In this document: positions 1-4,982 of the stretch, piece after piece
Layout: each line of letters begins with the position of its first letter
Position numbering within the stretch: the stretch's first letter is position 1
From: JANNWF01 sp041675805
GTDB taxonomy: Bacteria; Pseudomonadota; Gammaproteobacteria; Xanthomonadales; Xanthomonadaceae
Direction: 5' to 3'
Assembly: GCA_041675805.1 (NCBI GenBank)
Contig: JBAYTD010000133.1
Location: 1-7,332 of the forward strand
Length of the DNA: 7,332 bases
Notes under the pieces: model-generated
What the model was told of the DNA's origin: nothing
Seen by the model: the letters and a program-made list of their open reading frames with translations, nothing else
The model's database searches: none
Made by a program: the position numbers and the translations under genes

Positions 1-139
1 CAAGGCCATGGTGCTGGCCCTGCGCCACCAGGCCATCGAGGAACTGGAAGCCAGACACGCAGAAGGCTATCGCAAGCAGCCCGTCAAGCCGGGCGAGTTC
101 GATGCTTTTGCCGACGAGCAGGCATGGGAGCCGGCATGA
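1..139 (+). CDS. RHH/CopG-type antitoxin, C-terminal part (5' end outside window)
   Basis: The reading frame is open from base 2 to a TGA at 137-139 and gives 45 visible residues. They contain the stretch ELEARHAEGYRKQPVKPGEF followed by an acidic DEQAW end. This basic-to-acidic tail is what I associate with ribbon-helix-helix antitoxins encoded just before MazF-like toxins. In such proteins the N-terminal half binds the operator and the C-terminal tail wraps and neutralises the toxin. The DNA-binding half lies outside the window, so the family call rests on the tail and on context. The stop overlaps the start of the downstream toxin gene as ATGA (136-139), which implies translational coupling and one autoregulated mRNA. 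The promoter and operator must lie upstream of base 1. Confidence 0.72.
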   Translation, partial: KAMVLALRHQAIEELEARHAEGYRKQPVKPGEFDAFADEQAWEPA

Positions 140-453
140 GGCGCGGCGATGTGTGCTGGTACGTCTTCCAGCCGCCGGACAAGCGCAGGCCGGTACTGGT
201 GCTCACACGGGACTCCGCCCTCCGCGTGCTGAACAGCGTGACCATCGCGCCCATCACCACCACGGTGCGTGGCATTCCCAGTGAAGTGCTGCTGACCGCC
301 GCCGATGGCCTGCCCGAAACCTGCGCAGCCAACTTCGACAACCTGCAAACCGTCGCCAGAAGCAGGATGGGTGAACGCATCTCTCATCTTTCTTCCGCGC
401 GGATGCGCGAGGCGGCACAAGCGCTGGCCTTTGCCCTGGCACTGGACGAATGA
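136..453 (+). CDS. MazF/PemK-family endoribonuclease toxin
   Basis: This is a 105-residue protein, close to the usual ~110 residues for MazF/PemK/CcdB-fold toxins, which cleave mRNA at short sequence motifs. Family landmarks are present in order: the N-terminal RRGDV strand (residues 2-6), a KRRPVLVLTRD strand carrying the conserved Arg-Pro, a VTIAPITTT strand, a GLPETCAANFDNLQTV segment matching the family's 'L..xSxAxxxQ..T' region, and a C-terminal helix of the LSSARMREAAQAL type. I chose ATG 136 over an in-frame ATG at 124 because it starts directly before the RRGDV strand and overlaps the antitoxin stop. The gene looks intact. The family call is firm, but RNA target and activity cannot be read from the sequence. 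Its stop also overlaps an ATG at 450, which opens the frame of a degraded gene fragment. Confidence 0.85.
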   Translation: MRRGDVCWYVFQPPDKRRPVLVLTRDSALRVLNSVTIAPITTTVRGIPSEVLLTAADGLPETCAANFDNLQTVARSRMGERISHLSSARMREAAQALAFALALDE

Positions 454-645
454 CGCGCGCAGGCACTGCACACCGAGCCGATGCCGAGGATGCGGCGCAG
501 TCCTTTCTCGCCGCCAGCTTCGAACATCGTTGGTGGGCGTGGGCGGACGCGGTGGCGGGAAGTTTTCGCGGCTTTCTGCTGATGATGCTGCACCGTCACC
601 TGATCCGGTTGCGCGCCGCGCAGCAATTGGCGATAACTGTCGCCG
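450..645 (+). pseudogene. Fragment resembling region 2 of an ECF-like sigma-70 factor
   Basis: The frame opened by ATG 450 (overlapping the mazF stop) reads ADAEDAAQSFLA, then WADAVAGSFRGFLLMMLHRHL at about residues 10-52. The spacing AED..Q.F....E...W..AD...G.FR.FLL..L..L matches my memory of the region-2 helices of a class of ECF-like sigma factors. In those, DAEDLTQ.FF....E......AD...G.FR..L...L..FL is typical. Everything N-terminal (about 60 residues) and all of region 4 are missing. After about base 645 the frame runs into DNA that encodes a helicase tail in another frame, and it ends only at 833 by chance. I therefore call it a truncated remnant rather than a working regulator. It is a motif-memory assignment: a chance open frame in GC-rich DNA remains possible, and no other identity was recognised. 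Confidence 0.42.
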
Positions 646-648
646 CCG

Positions 649-816
649 ATGCCGATCCGCCCGGTCACCGTCTACAAACTGGTGCTGGCCGGCAGCATCG
701 AAGAACAGATCCTCGCCCTGCACGGTGCCAAGCGCGAACTGATCGACCAGGTGATCGGCGAACAGAGCGCGGCCAGCATCGGCGTGGAGGAGCTGATGAC
801 CTTGCTCGAAGGCTGA
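649..816 (+). pseudogene. C-terminal remnant of an SNF2/DEAH-box helicase
   Basis: Frame 1 encodes 55 residues from ATG 649 to TGA 814-816. They include RPVTVYKLVLAGSIEEQILA followed by LHGAKRELIDQV and a terminal VEELMTLLEG. This is the characteristic end of bacterial SNF2-family ATPases (RapA/HepA-like or orphan helicases): motif VI 'R.GQ.RPVTVY.L', then the 'GTIEE.I..L...K..L...V' helix, then a short 'L..EEL..LL' tail. The Walker motifs and all other helicase motifs are absent. Upstream in this frame there are stops and no helicase homology. The bases encoding 'HRIGQ' should sit just before 655 but are replaced by unrelated sequence. An intact SNF2 protein has several hundred to over a thousand residues, so this is a decayed or recombined 3' end. 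No ribosome-binding site was seen for ATG 649. Confidence 0.72.
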
Positions 817-830
817 ATCGTTGCCATCGA

Positions 831-836
831 TAGGAG
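831..836 (+). promoter_or_regulatory. Shine-Dalgarno site deciding the start at 848
   Basis: TAGGAG lies 11 nt before ATG 848. It favours that start over the in-frame TTG at 821, which lies upstream of this site and would add nine residues before the hydrophobic N-terminus. Confidence 0.55.
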
Positions 837-847
837 ATCGGGTTCTC

Positions 848-1768
848 ATGACCAGGCGCGTGTTGATGGTTCCAGCCATGGTTGGGCTTGCATGCCTGCT
901 GGGTCTGGCATGGCGTGCAAACATGGATGGTCCGGATAACACGCCGGGCGGCATGTCGGAACCCGATGTCACGGCAAAACTTGAACCCATCGAAAACCGG
1001 GACCGGCTGGCCTCGACAGTCAAAACCCCTCCTCCTGCGGAGGTTTTGGCTGCCTTCACCAAGACCCGACCCAAGGCGCTCTCCGCTGCGGAGTTCGAAA
1101 ACCTGAAAACCCTCGCATTGGCCGGAGATGACACCGCCGTCGCGGCCTTGGTGGCAGCTTTGTCTAAGTGCGTGGCAGAGGCCGGTCGCCCCGAGAGTCT
1201 CGATATCTGGCAGGCGCGCCTGGACTTGCTCGAAGCGCGGCACTGGGATTCCTCCGGCTTTGAAAAGGCCGACAGGGATCGCATGGCGCTGCGACAGGCA
1301 TGCGCCAGGGTATCTACTCGGCAGTTGCTCGAATTCGATGCAATCCTGCTGGACGCCGTCGCGGCGGGTGCCGACTCCGCGACTTATGATCTGATGCGTC
1401 GTTTCGGTACCGACGAGATATTGGCCAGCCCGGATTACGCTCCGATCGCCCAAGGCATGCTGGAGCAAGTGGCAACCGCCCTGCACAAGCGGGTGATGAA
1501 CAGGGACTTCATGGCGGCGGTACATCTCGCTGATGGGCTTCGAAACGGCCGCTTCCAGCCATCCGATGAGCTGGCAACGGAATATGAATACCGCTACATG
1601 GCATTGGTCCATGAAAACAATGTGGATACTTCCGATCTCAAGTACATGCGGCTTGGCCTCAATACCGCTGCCTTGATGGAGTACGAAGACAGCCACGCCG
1701 GGCAATTGGAAGATTTGCAAAAGCGCGGCCGTGACTTTCTGGCGCGTTGTTGCAGCCAGGGGCTCTGA
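848..1768 (+). CDS. Hypothetical membrane-anchored or exported protein, 306 residues
   Basis: I do not recognise this protein. The N-terminus MTRRVLMVPAMVGLACLLGL has two arginines followed by a hydrophobic stretch (about residues 5-22). This fits an uncleaved anchor or Sec signal with the rest in the periplasm. A Cys lies within that segment (LAC), but the surrounding residues make a poor lipobox. A polar, proline-containing linker follows (about 25-65), then a mostly alpha-helical, charged domain with no catalytic motif I can name. Cysteines occur near residue 100 (SKC), in a QACARV segment and as a CC pair near the C-terminus. Alternating Ala/Leu-rich helices (LAGDDTAVAALVAALSKC; FMAAVHLADGL) suggest a repeat-like helical scaffold, possibly TPR/SEL1-like, though no clean repeat unit is visible. 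Start ATG 848 was chosen from the ribosome-binding site at 831-836. The gene is less GC-rich than the biotin genes and seems monocistronic. Confidence 0.7.
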   Translation: MTRRVLMVPAMVGLACLLGLAWRANMDGPDNTPGGMSEPDVTAKLEPIENRDRLASTVKTPPPAEVLAAFTKTRPKALSAAEFENLKTLALAGDDTAVAALVAALSKCVAEAGRPESLDIWQARLDLLEARHWDSSGFEKADRDRMALRQACARVSTRQLLEFDAILLDAVAAGADSATYDLMRRFGTDEILASPDYAPIAQGMLEQVATALHKRVMNRDFMAAVHLADGLRNGRFQPSDELATEYEYRYMALVHENNVDTSDLKYMRLGLNTAALMEYEDSHAGQLEDLQKRGRDFLARCCSQGL

Positions 1769-1867
1769 AAGCGGACGTGGGCCGGAAACGGCAGGCGCAG
1801 CGCTCTTGAACGCGCCCACCGCGCCCCCAGTTTGGAAGTCCTTCGCCGACCATTCGGAGCACGCAGC

Positions 1868-2098
1868 ATGAATACGGGACAGGGCAGCGCCAGCAACGTG
1901 ATCGCCGCGTTGTGCAGCCTTTTCATTCCAGGGTTGGGGCAACTGGTGCAGGGTCGGCTGCTGTCGGCGCTGTTCTGGTTCGTCGCCGCCTGCATCGGTT
2001 TCGCCATCACCTGGCTGGTGACGCTGAGCCTGCTGCCGTTCGGTTGGTTCGTGGTCAGCGTGTTCTCCTGCCTGAGCGCGGCGATGTATCGGCGCTGA
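1868..2098 (+). CDS. Small membrane protein with PGLGQLVQGR motif (paralog A)
   Basis: This 76-residue protein starts with a short polar N-terminus (MNTGQGSAS). A first hydrophobic segment follows (about residues 11-24, ending in FIPGLGQL), then a VQGR turn at about 27-30. A long hydrophobic stretch (about 32-70) is likely one or two further membrane helices, and the end is MYRR. The pattern resembles small bacterial inner-membrane proteins with 'FIPGLGQL..G' before a TM hairpin, loosely like TM2-domain proteins. Their function is unknown to me. I chose ATG 1868 because a GGAG at 1856-1859 sits 8 nt upstream. The gene is a clear paralog of the minus-strand gene at 2940-3143: the first 30 residues are almost the same and the DNA itself is nearly identical across codons 10-28. 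It lies 76 nt upstream of the lipoprotein gene and may be co-transcribed with it. Confidence 0.75.
   Translation: MNTGQGSASNVIAALCSLFIPGLGQLVQGRLLSALFWFVAACIGFAITWLVTLSLLPFGWFVVSVFSCLSAAMYRR
1895..1951 (+). repeat. Inverted repeat, left arm (within paralog A)
   Basis: This 57-nt block (codons 10-28 of paralog A) matches the reverse complement of 3060-3116 at 55 of 57 positions by direct reading. It includes uninterrupted matches of 26 nt (counting 2 nt just upstream) and 23 nt. Both mismatches fall in codons 18 and 21; one is a Leu/Phe change, the other silent. Similarity fades upstream (several mismatches in codons 2-9) and downstream after codon 28. Confidence 0.9.
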
Positions 2099-2163
2099 CG
2101 GTCGTTTTCCTCCCGGCGTTCAGGCGGGCGGCGTTAGCGTACGGGCGTGGGATGTCCGATCAA

Positions 2164-2168
2164 AGGAG
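2164..2168 (+). promoter_or_regulatory. Ribosome-binding site of the lipoprotein gene
   Basis: AGGAG lies 6 nt before ATG 2175, near-ideal spacing. The start gives a textbook lipoprotein signal peptide, so the start is well supported. Confidence 0.75.
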
Positions 2169-2174
2169 ACGAAG

Positions 2175-2891
2175 ATGAAAACGAATGCCCCGAGAATCTC
2201 CGTATTGGCCACATTGATCGCGGCGGCGCTGGCGCTGAGCGGCTGTCAGCCGAACGCGCCGGCCGGCAACGAGCAAGCGGCACCGAGTGCGCCTGCCAAC
2301 GAGCAGACGACTGCGGTGGAGTCCGCCGACAGCGCGGCTGAAGCACCACCGGCGACGGCACAGCCCGTGCCGACACCGACGCCTGAGGTCGCGCCGGCTC
2401 CTGTCACGGCACCGGTGGCCGCCGCGCCAAGGCCGACGCCGGCCCGACCCGCCAGCAGCGAGCAGTACGCCCAGGTGGTCAGCGTCACGCCGGTCAAGCA
2501 GTCCATCGACAATCCGCAGCAGGTCTGCCGCGATGTCGAAGTGGTCCACGCCACGCCGCCGAAGGACGAACATCGCGTCGCCGGCGCGGTGATCGGTGCG
2601 GTGGTCGGCGGCGCGCTGGGCAACCAGGTCGGCGATGGCAAGGGCCGCGACGCGGCGCGCATCGCCGGGGCCATCGGCGGTGCCGTGGCCGGACGCAAGA
2701 TCCAGGAACAGCAGCAGGCGAAGAACACCGAAACCCGCATCGAGACACAGTGCGAGACGATCAACGACGCCCGCTACGAGGTGATCGGCTACGACATCGT
2801 CTACAGCTACGCCGGGCAGACGCACACCGCGCGCGTCGCCGAGGATCCGGGCGAGCGCATCAAGCTGCCGGTGCGCAGCATCGAGCAGTGA
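2175..2891 (+). CDS. Glycine-zipper 2TM-domain lipoprotein
   Basis: This 238-residue lipoprotein precursor has a basic, hydrophobic signal peptide ending in the lipobox L21-S-G-C24, so Cys24 would be lipidated. Residue 25 is Gln, not Asp, consistent with sorting to the outer membrane. A flexible Pro/Ala/Glu/Thr-rich linker covers about residues 25-95. A short beta-rich part (about 97-130) with Cys118 follows. The glycine-zipper 2TM domain (about 134-175) has G137, G141, G145, G149 and then G165, G169, G173 at four-residue spacing around a polar turn (NQVGDGKGRD). The C-terminal domain (about 185-238) contains Cys193, which could pair with Cys118, and the YEVIGYDIVYSYAGQ strand typical of this family (Rick_17kDa_Anti/SlyB-like). 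Such proteins are envelope-integrity or stress-associated lipoproteins. The exact role is not known, and a structural role at the outer membrane is inferred. Two paralogous small membrane-protein genes flank it. Confidence 0.88.
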   Translation: MKTNAPRISVLATLIAAALALSGCQPNAPAGNEQAAPSAPANEQTTAVESADSAAEAPPATAQPVPTPTPEVAPAPVTAPVAAAPRPTPARPASSEQYAQVVSVTPVKQSIDNPQQVCRDVEVVHATPPKDEHRVAGAVIGAVVGGALGNQVGDGKGRDAARIAGAIGGAVAGRKIQEQQQAKNTETRIETQCETINDARYEVIGYDIVYSYAGQTHTARVAEDPGERIKLPVRSIEQ

Positions 2892-2901
2892 GGCCGGACA
2901 G

Positions 2902-2930
2902 TCCCGGTCGCGGCGACGCCGCGGCCGGGA
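2902..2930. terminator. Hairpin between convergent genes, probable bidirectional terminator
   Basis: Bases 2902-2914 pair with 2918-2930 over 13 bp, including one G-T (G-U in RNA) pair, around the 3-nt loop GAC. The stem is almost entirely GC. It lies 10 nt after the lipoprotein stop and 9 nt beyond the stop of the minus-strand gene at 2940, so it is placed to end transcription from both sides. Neither side has a clear T-run, so a classic intrinsic terminator is not proven. It could instead stabilise mRNA 3' ends. Confidence 0.6.
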
Positions 2931-2939
2931 TCGCCATGC

Positions 2940-3143
2940 TCAGCGAGGCTTGAACAGCGCGGCGTCGAGGATCGACCACAGGTGGATGATCCAGCCGAGC
3001 AGCACCAGCCACAGCAGCGCCGCCAGCACGAACTGCACCAGGGCCATCAGGAAGCGGCCCTGCACCAGTTGCCCCAACCCCGGAATGAAAAAGCTGCACA
3101 ACGCGGCGATCACGTTGCCCGTACTGCCCTGTCCTGCGCTCAT
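2940..3143 (-). CDS. Small membrane protein with PGLGQLVQGR motif (paralog B)
   Basis: This 67-residue protein is encoded on the minus strand. It has a polar N-terminus (MSAGQGSTGN), then NVIAALCSFFIPGLGQLVQG at residues 10-29. A hydrophobic region (about 31-58, VLAALLWLVLLGWIIHLW) probably forms a transmembrane hairpin, and the end is LFKPR. ATG 3143 is strongly supported by a perfect AGGAGG (3149-3154, read on the minus strand) 5 nt upstream. It is paralogous to the plus-strand gene at 1868-2098 but 9 residues shorter, with the second half divergent in sequence while similar in character (both end with a basic tail after a small-residue helix). It converges with the lipoprotein gene and diverges from ubiA. 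No enzymatic motif is visible, and the function is unknown. Confidence 0.78.
   Translation of the reverse strand: MSAGQGSTGNVIAALCSFFIPGLGQLVQGRFLMALVQFVLAALLWLVLLGWIIHLWSILDAALFKPR
3060..3116 (-). repeat. Inverted repeat, right arm (within paralog B)
   Basis: This is the reverse-complement partner of 1895-1951, with 55 of 57 positions identical, and covers codons 10-28 of paralog B. The arms enclose about 1.1 kb including the whole lipoprotein gene. Confidence 0.9.
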
Positions 3144-3148
3144 CGCAA

Positions 3149-3154
3149 CCTCCT
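3149..3154 (-). promoter_or_regulatory. Perfect Shine-Dalgarno of paralog B
   Basis: AGGAGG on the minus strand, 5 nt before ATG 3143. It is the strongest ribosome-binding site in the window and contrasts with the absent one at ubiA on the other side of the same intergenic region. Confidence 0.75.
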
Positions 3155-3263
3155 TCGAAATATCGGCCATGCTTGCGGACCCGCATGGATCGACGTGCCG
3201 ACCGCGGCAGTGTGACGCCGGCGGCGCGCGCCCGGCCATACCGTCGTTGAACCGGCGCTCCGC

Positions 3264-3269
3264 TAGACT
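3264..3269 (+). promoter_or_regulatory. Candidate -10 element of ubiA, suggesting a leaderless mRNA
   Basis: TAGACT matches four of six positions of TATAAT. It ends 6 nt before ATG 3276, so transcription would begin at or next to the start codon. No Shine-Dalgarno precedes the ATG, consistent with a leaderless message. No good -35 hexamer is found at 16-18 nt spacing, so the call is tentative. Confidence 0.3.
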
Positions 3270-3275
3270 TTGTCC

Positions 3276-4166
3276 ATGCGCGCTTCCCGACACCGACTGA
3301 TCACCGTGCTGCGACAACGCGGCGGGCCTTACTGGCGGCTGATCCGGGCTGACCGGCCGATCGGCTGGCTGCTGCTGCTGTGGCCGACCTGGTGGGCGCT
3401 GTGGCTGGCCGCCGAGGGCCTGCCGCCGCTCGGCACGCTGCTGATCTTCAGCGCCGGCGTGTGGCTGATGCGCGCCGCCGGCTGCATCATCAACGACTAC
3501 GCCGACCGCTGGCTGGATCCGCACGTCGAACGTACGCGGACGCGGCCGCTGGCCAGCGGCGAGGTGTCGGCGCGCGAGGCGCTGGTGCTGTTCGTCGTGC
3601 TGTGCCTGGTCGCCTTCGGCCTGGTGCTGCTGACCAACCGGCTGACCGTGCTGCTCAGCGTGGTCGCCGTGCTGCTGGCCGCCAGCTATCCGTATCTCAA
3701 GCGCTACACCTGGTTTCCGCAGGTCTACCTCGGCATGGCCTTCGGCTGGGCGATTCCGATGGCCTTCGCCGCCGTGCAGGGCCAGACGCCGCCGCTGGCC
3801 TGGCTGCTGTTCGTCGCCAACATCCTGTGGACCACCGCCTACGACACCTGGTACGCGATGGTCGACCGCGAGGACGACATCCGCATCGGCGCGCGCTCCA
3901 CGGCGATCCTGTTCGGTGATGCCGATCTGTTCGTGCAGGGCGTGCTGTTCGCCAGTTTTCTCGCCGCGATGGCGATGGTCGGCACGCGGGCGCAACTGGG
4001 CTGGCCGTACTGGGCGGCGCTGGGCGCGGCGGCGCTGTTGATCGGCTGGCAGTTCCGCTGCGCCTGGTCGCGCTCGCGCAAGGGCTGCTTCAAGGCTTTC
4101 CTCGACAACAACCGGGTCGGCTTGGTGCTGTTCGTCGGCATCGCGCTGGCCTTTGCGCTGCGCTGA
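3276..4166 (+). CDS. ubiA: 4-hydroxybenzoate polyprenyltransferase
   Basis: UbiA is an integral inner-membrane enzyme. It transfers the polyprenyl chain to C3 of 4-hydroxybenzoate, the first membrane step of ubiquinone synthesis. The 296-residue product has the usual length (~290) and many hydrophobic helices. The first Asp-rich motif is N73-DYAD77-RWLD81, followed by the VERTRTRPLASG segment that distinguishes UbiA from related prenyltransferases. The second is AYDTWYAMVDREDD, with D190 and D197, and then IGARSTAILFG. Both sets of Mg2+-diphosphate ligands are therefore present. An N-terminal RADRPIGWLLLLWPTWWALW segment also fits. I chose ATG 3276 over the in-frame TTG 3270 because the latter lies next to the putative -10 element. 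The gene converges on comF with a gap of only 9 nt. No ubiC chorismate lyase is next to it here. The gene looks complete and functional. Confidence 0.96.
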   Translation: MRASRHRLITVLRQRGGPYWRLIRADRPIGWLLLLWPTWWALWLAAEGLPPLGTLLIFSAGVWLMRAAGCIINDYADRWLDPHVERTRTRPLASGEVSAREALVLFVVLCLVAFGLVLLTNRLTVLLSVVAVLLAASYPYLKRYTWFPQVYLGMAFGWAIPMAFAAVQGQTPPLAWLLFVANILWTTAYDTWYAMVDREDDIRIGARSTAILFGDADLFVQGVLFASFLAAMAMVGTRAQLGWPYWAALGAAALLIGWQFRCAWSRSRKGCFKAFLDNNRVGLVLFVGIALAFALR

Positions 4167-4175
4167 CCGAAACCA

Positions 4176-4871
4176 TCAGGCCACCCGCGCCACCGCCAGC
4201 ACACGCACTTCCGCCGCGCCGGCCTTCAGCAGTGTCGCCGCCGCCTCGCCGACGGTGGTGCCGGTGGTCACCACGTCATCCATCAGCAGGACACGCCGGT
4301 CACGCACCAGATCGCTGCGGGCGACGAAGGCACCGCGCAGGTTGCGTCGTCGCGCCCGCGCATCGAGGCCGGTCTGCGGCGTGGTGGCGCGCTGGCGGGC
4401 CAGCGCGGACAGCGACAGGCCGACCGCTTGCCGGCGCAGCGCGCCACGCAGCAATTCCAGTGCCTGGTTGTAGCCGCGCTGGCGCAGACGGTCCGGATGC
4501 AGCGGCACCGCCACGGCGAGGTCGATGCCGTCGAACAGCGCCGCCTGCGTCGCCGCCTCGGCGACCAGCCCGGCCAGGGCACGGCCGGCGGCCAGATCGC
4601 GGCGGAACTTCAGCGCGGTCAGCAGGCGGTCGATCGGTTCGGCATACAGGAAGGGCGCGAGGCTGCGCGACTGCGGCGGCCGCTTGCGCAGACACTGCCC
4701 GCACAGTTCCGCGCCGGCCGGCAGCGGCAGCGCGCAGGCAAGGCAGGCATGCGTGTTGCGCCGCAGCGCGGGCAGGCAGTGCGCGCAGAATGGCGCGCCG
4801 TCGGCAGGCTCTCCGCAGCCCTGGCAGGGCGGCGGAAACAGCTTGTCCAGCCAGTCATCCCAGCGCCCCAC
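4176..4871 (-). CDS. comF: ComF family phosphoribosyltransferase-like competence protein
   Basis: This 231-residue protein is read on the minus strand from a GTG at 4871. The N-terminal zinc-binding part has four Cys pairs: C16/C19, C29/C32, C43/C46 and C57/C60. A middle linker contains the family segment PIDRLLTALKFRRD (about 79-92). The type I phosphoribosyltransferase-like domain has VPLHPDRLRQRGYNQA (about 122-137), RQRATTPQTGLDARARRRNL (about 159-178) and the PRPP-loop motif LLMDDVVTTGTT (about 195-206). In naturally competent bacteria ComF is a cytosolic factor needed for DNA uptake or processing; the homolog in E. coli is GntX/YhgH. No other competence gene is in the window. The GTG start is preceded by only a weak purine-rich GGGGAC. 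The gene diverges from bioB across 111 nt and its 3' end nearly touches ubiA. Confidence 0.93.
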   Translation of the reverse strand: MGRWDDWLDKLFPPPCQGCGEPADGAPFCAHCLPALRRNTHACLACALPLPAGAELCGQCLRKRPPQSRSLAPFLYAEPIDRLLTALKFRRDLAAGRALAGLVAEAATQAALFDGIDLAVAVPLHPDRLRQRGYNQALELLRGALRRQAVGLSLSALARQRATTPQTGLDARARRRNLRGAFVARSDLVRDRRVLLMDDVVTTGTTVGEAAATLLKAGAAEVRVLAVARVA

Positions 4872-4906
4872 GCCGTCCCCGTTTCCGTGCCCTGATCGCT
4901 GCGCGC

Positions 4907-4912
4907 ACTATA
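4907..4912 (-). promoter_or_regulatory. Candidate -10 element for comF
   Basis: The minus strand reads TATAGT here, five of six matches to TATAAT. It lies 35 nt upstream of the GTG start of comF, leaving a leader of about 29 nt. No convincing -35 hexamer lies 16-18 nt upstream on that strand, so the assignment is tentative. Confidence 0.3.
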
Positions 4913-4943
4913 TCGCCGGCTGGCGGACGCGGGGCCGCGCGCA

Positions 4944-4972
4944 TTGACAGCGCCCAGCCGCCTTCCCAGACT
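4944..4972 (+). promoter_or_regulatory. Promoter of the biotin operon
   Basis: A perfect -35 hexamer TTGACA (4944-4949) and a -10 candidate CAGACT (4967-4972) are separated by exactly 17 nt. The -10 ends 10 nt before ATG 4983, so the predicted transcript starts about 3-5 nt before the bioB start codon. No Shine-Dalgarno is visible in 4973-4982. The -10 box is weak (three of six positions), so an activator or a promoter variant specific to this group may be involved. I saw no BirA-type or BioR-type operator that I could name. Confidence 0.55.
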
Positions 4973-4982
4973 CTGGCGCACG

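Noticed and set aside
384..668. Minus-strand open frame across the toxin end and sigma-like fragment
   Set aside because: It overlaps the end of a clear toxin gene and has no recognisable motif. The plus-strand sigma-like reading explains the stretch better, though only moderately well.
665..1942. Long minus-strand open frame of 425 codons
   Set aside because: Its product is low in recognisable motifs and rich in Arg/Ala/His. It lies antisense to the hypothetical gene at 848-1768 and the small membrane gene, both of which have ribosome-binding sites. This is a shadow frame of GC-rich codons.
2248..2460. Pro/Ala-rich coding stretch considered as a tandem repeat
   Set aside because: The bias comes from the flexible linker of the lipoprotein. 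No regular repeat unit is seen at DNA or protein level.
3167..3188. 6-bp inverted repeat CCATGC...GCATGG upstream of paralog B
   Set aside because: Six-bp arms with a 10-nt spacer are expected by chance, and no operator family is matched.
3247..3269. TTGAAC/TAGACT as a standard ubiA promoter
   Set aside because: The spacing between the hexamers is only 11 nt, too short for sigma-70. Only the -10 candidate is kept.
3144..3995. Minus-strand open frame extending upstream of paralog B through ubiA
   Set aside because: The frame continues only because it is antisense to ubiA. The AGGAGG before ATG 3143 and the homology to paralog A fix the true start there.
4944..4982. TTG start extending bioB by 13 residues
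   Set aside because: The TTG is part of the TTGACA -35 box, and the extension has no conservation in known BioB proteins.
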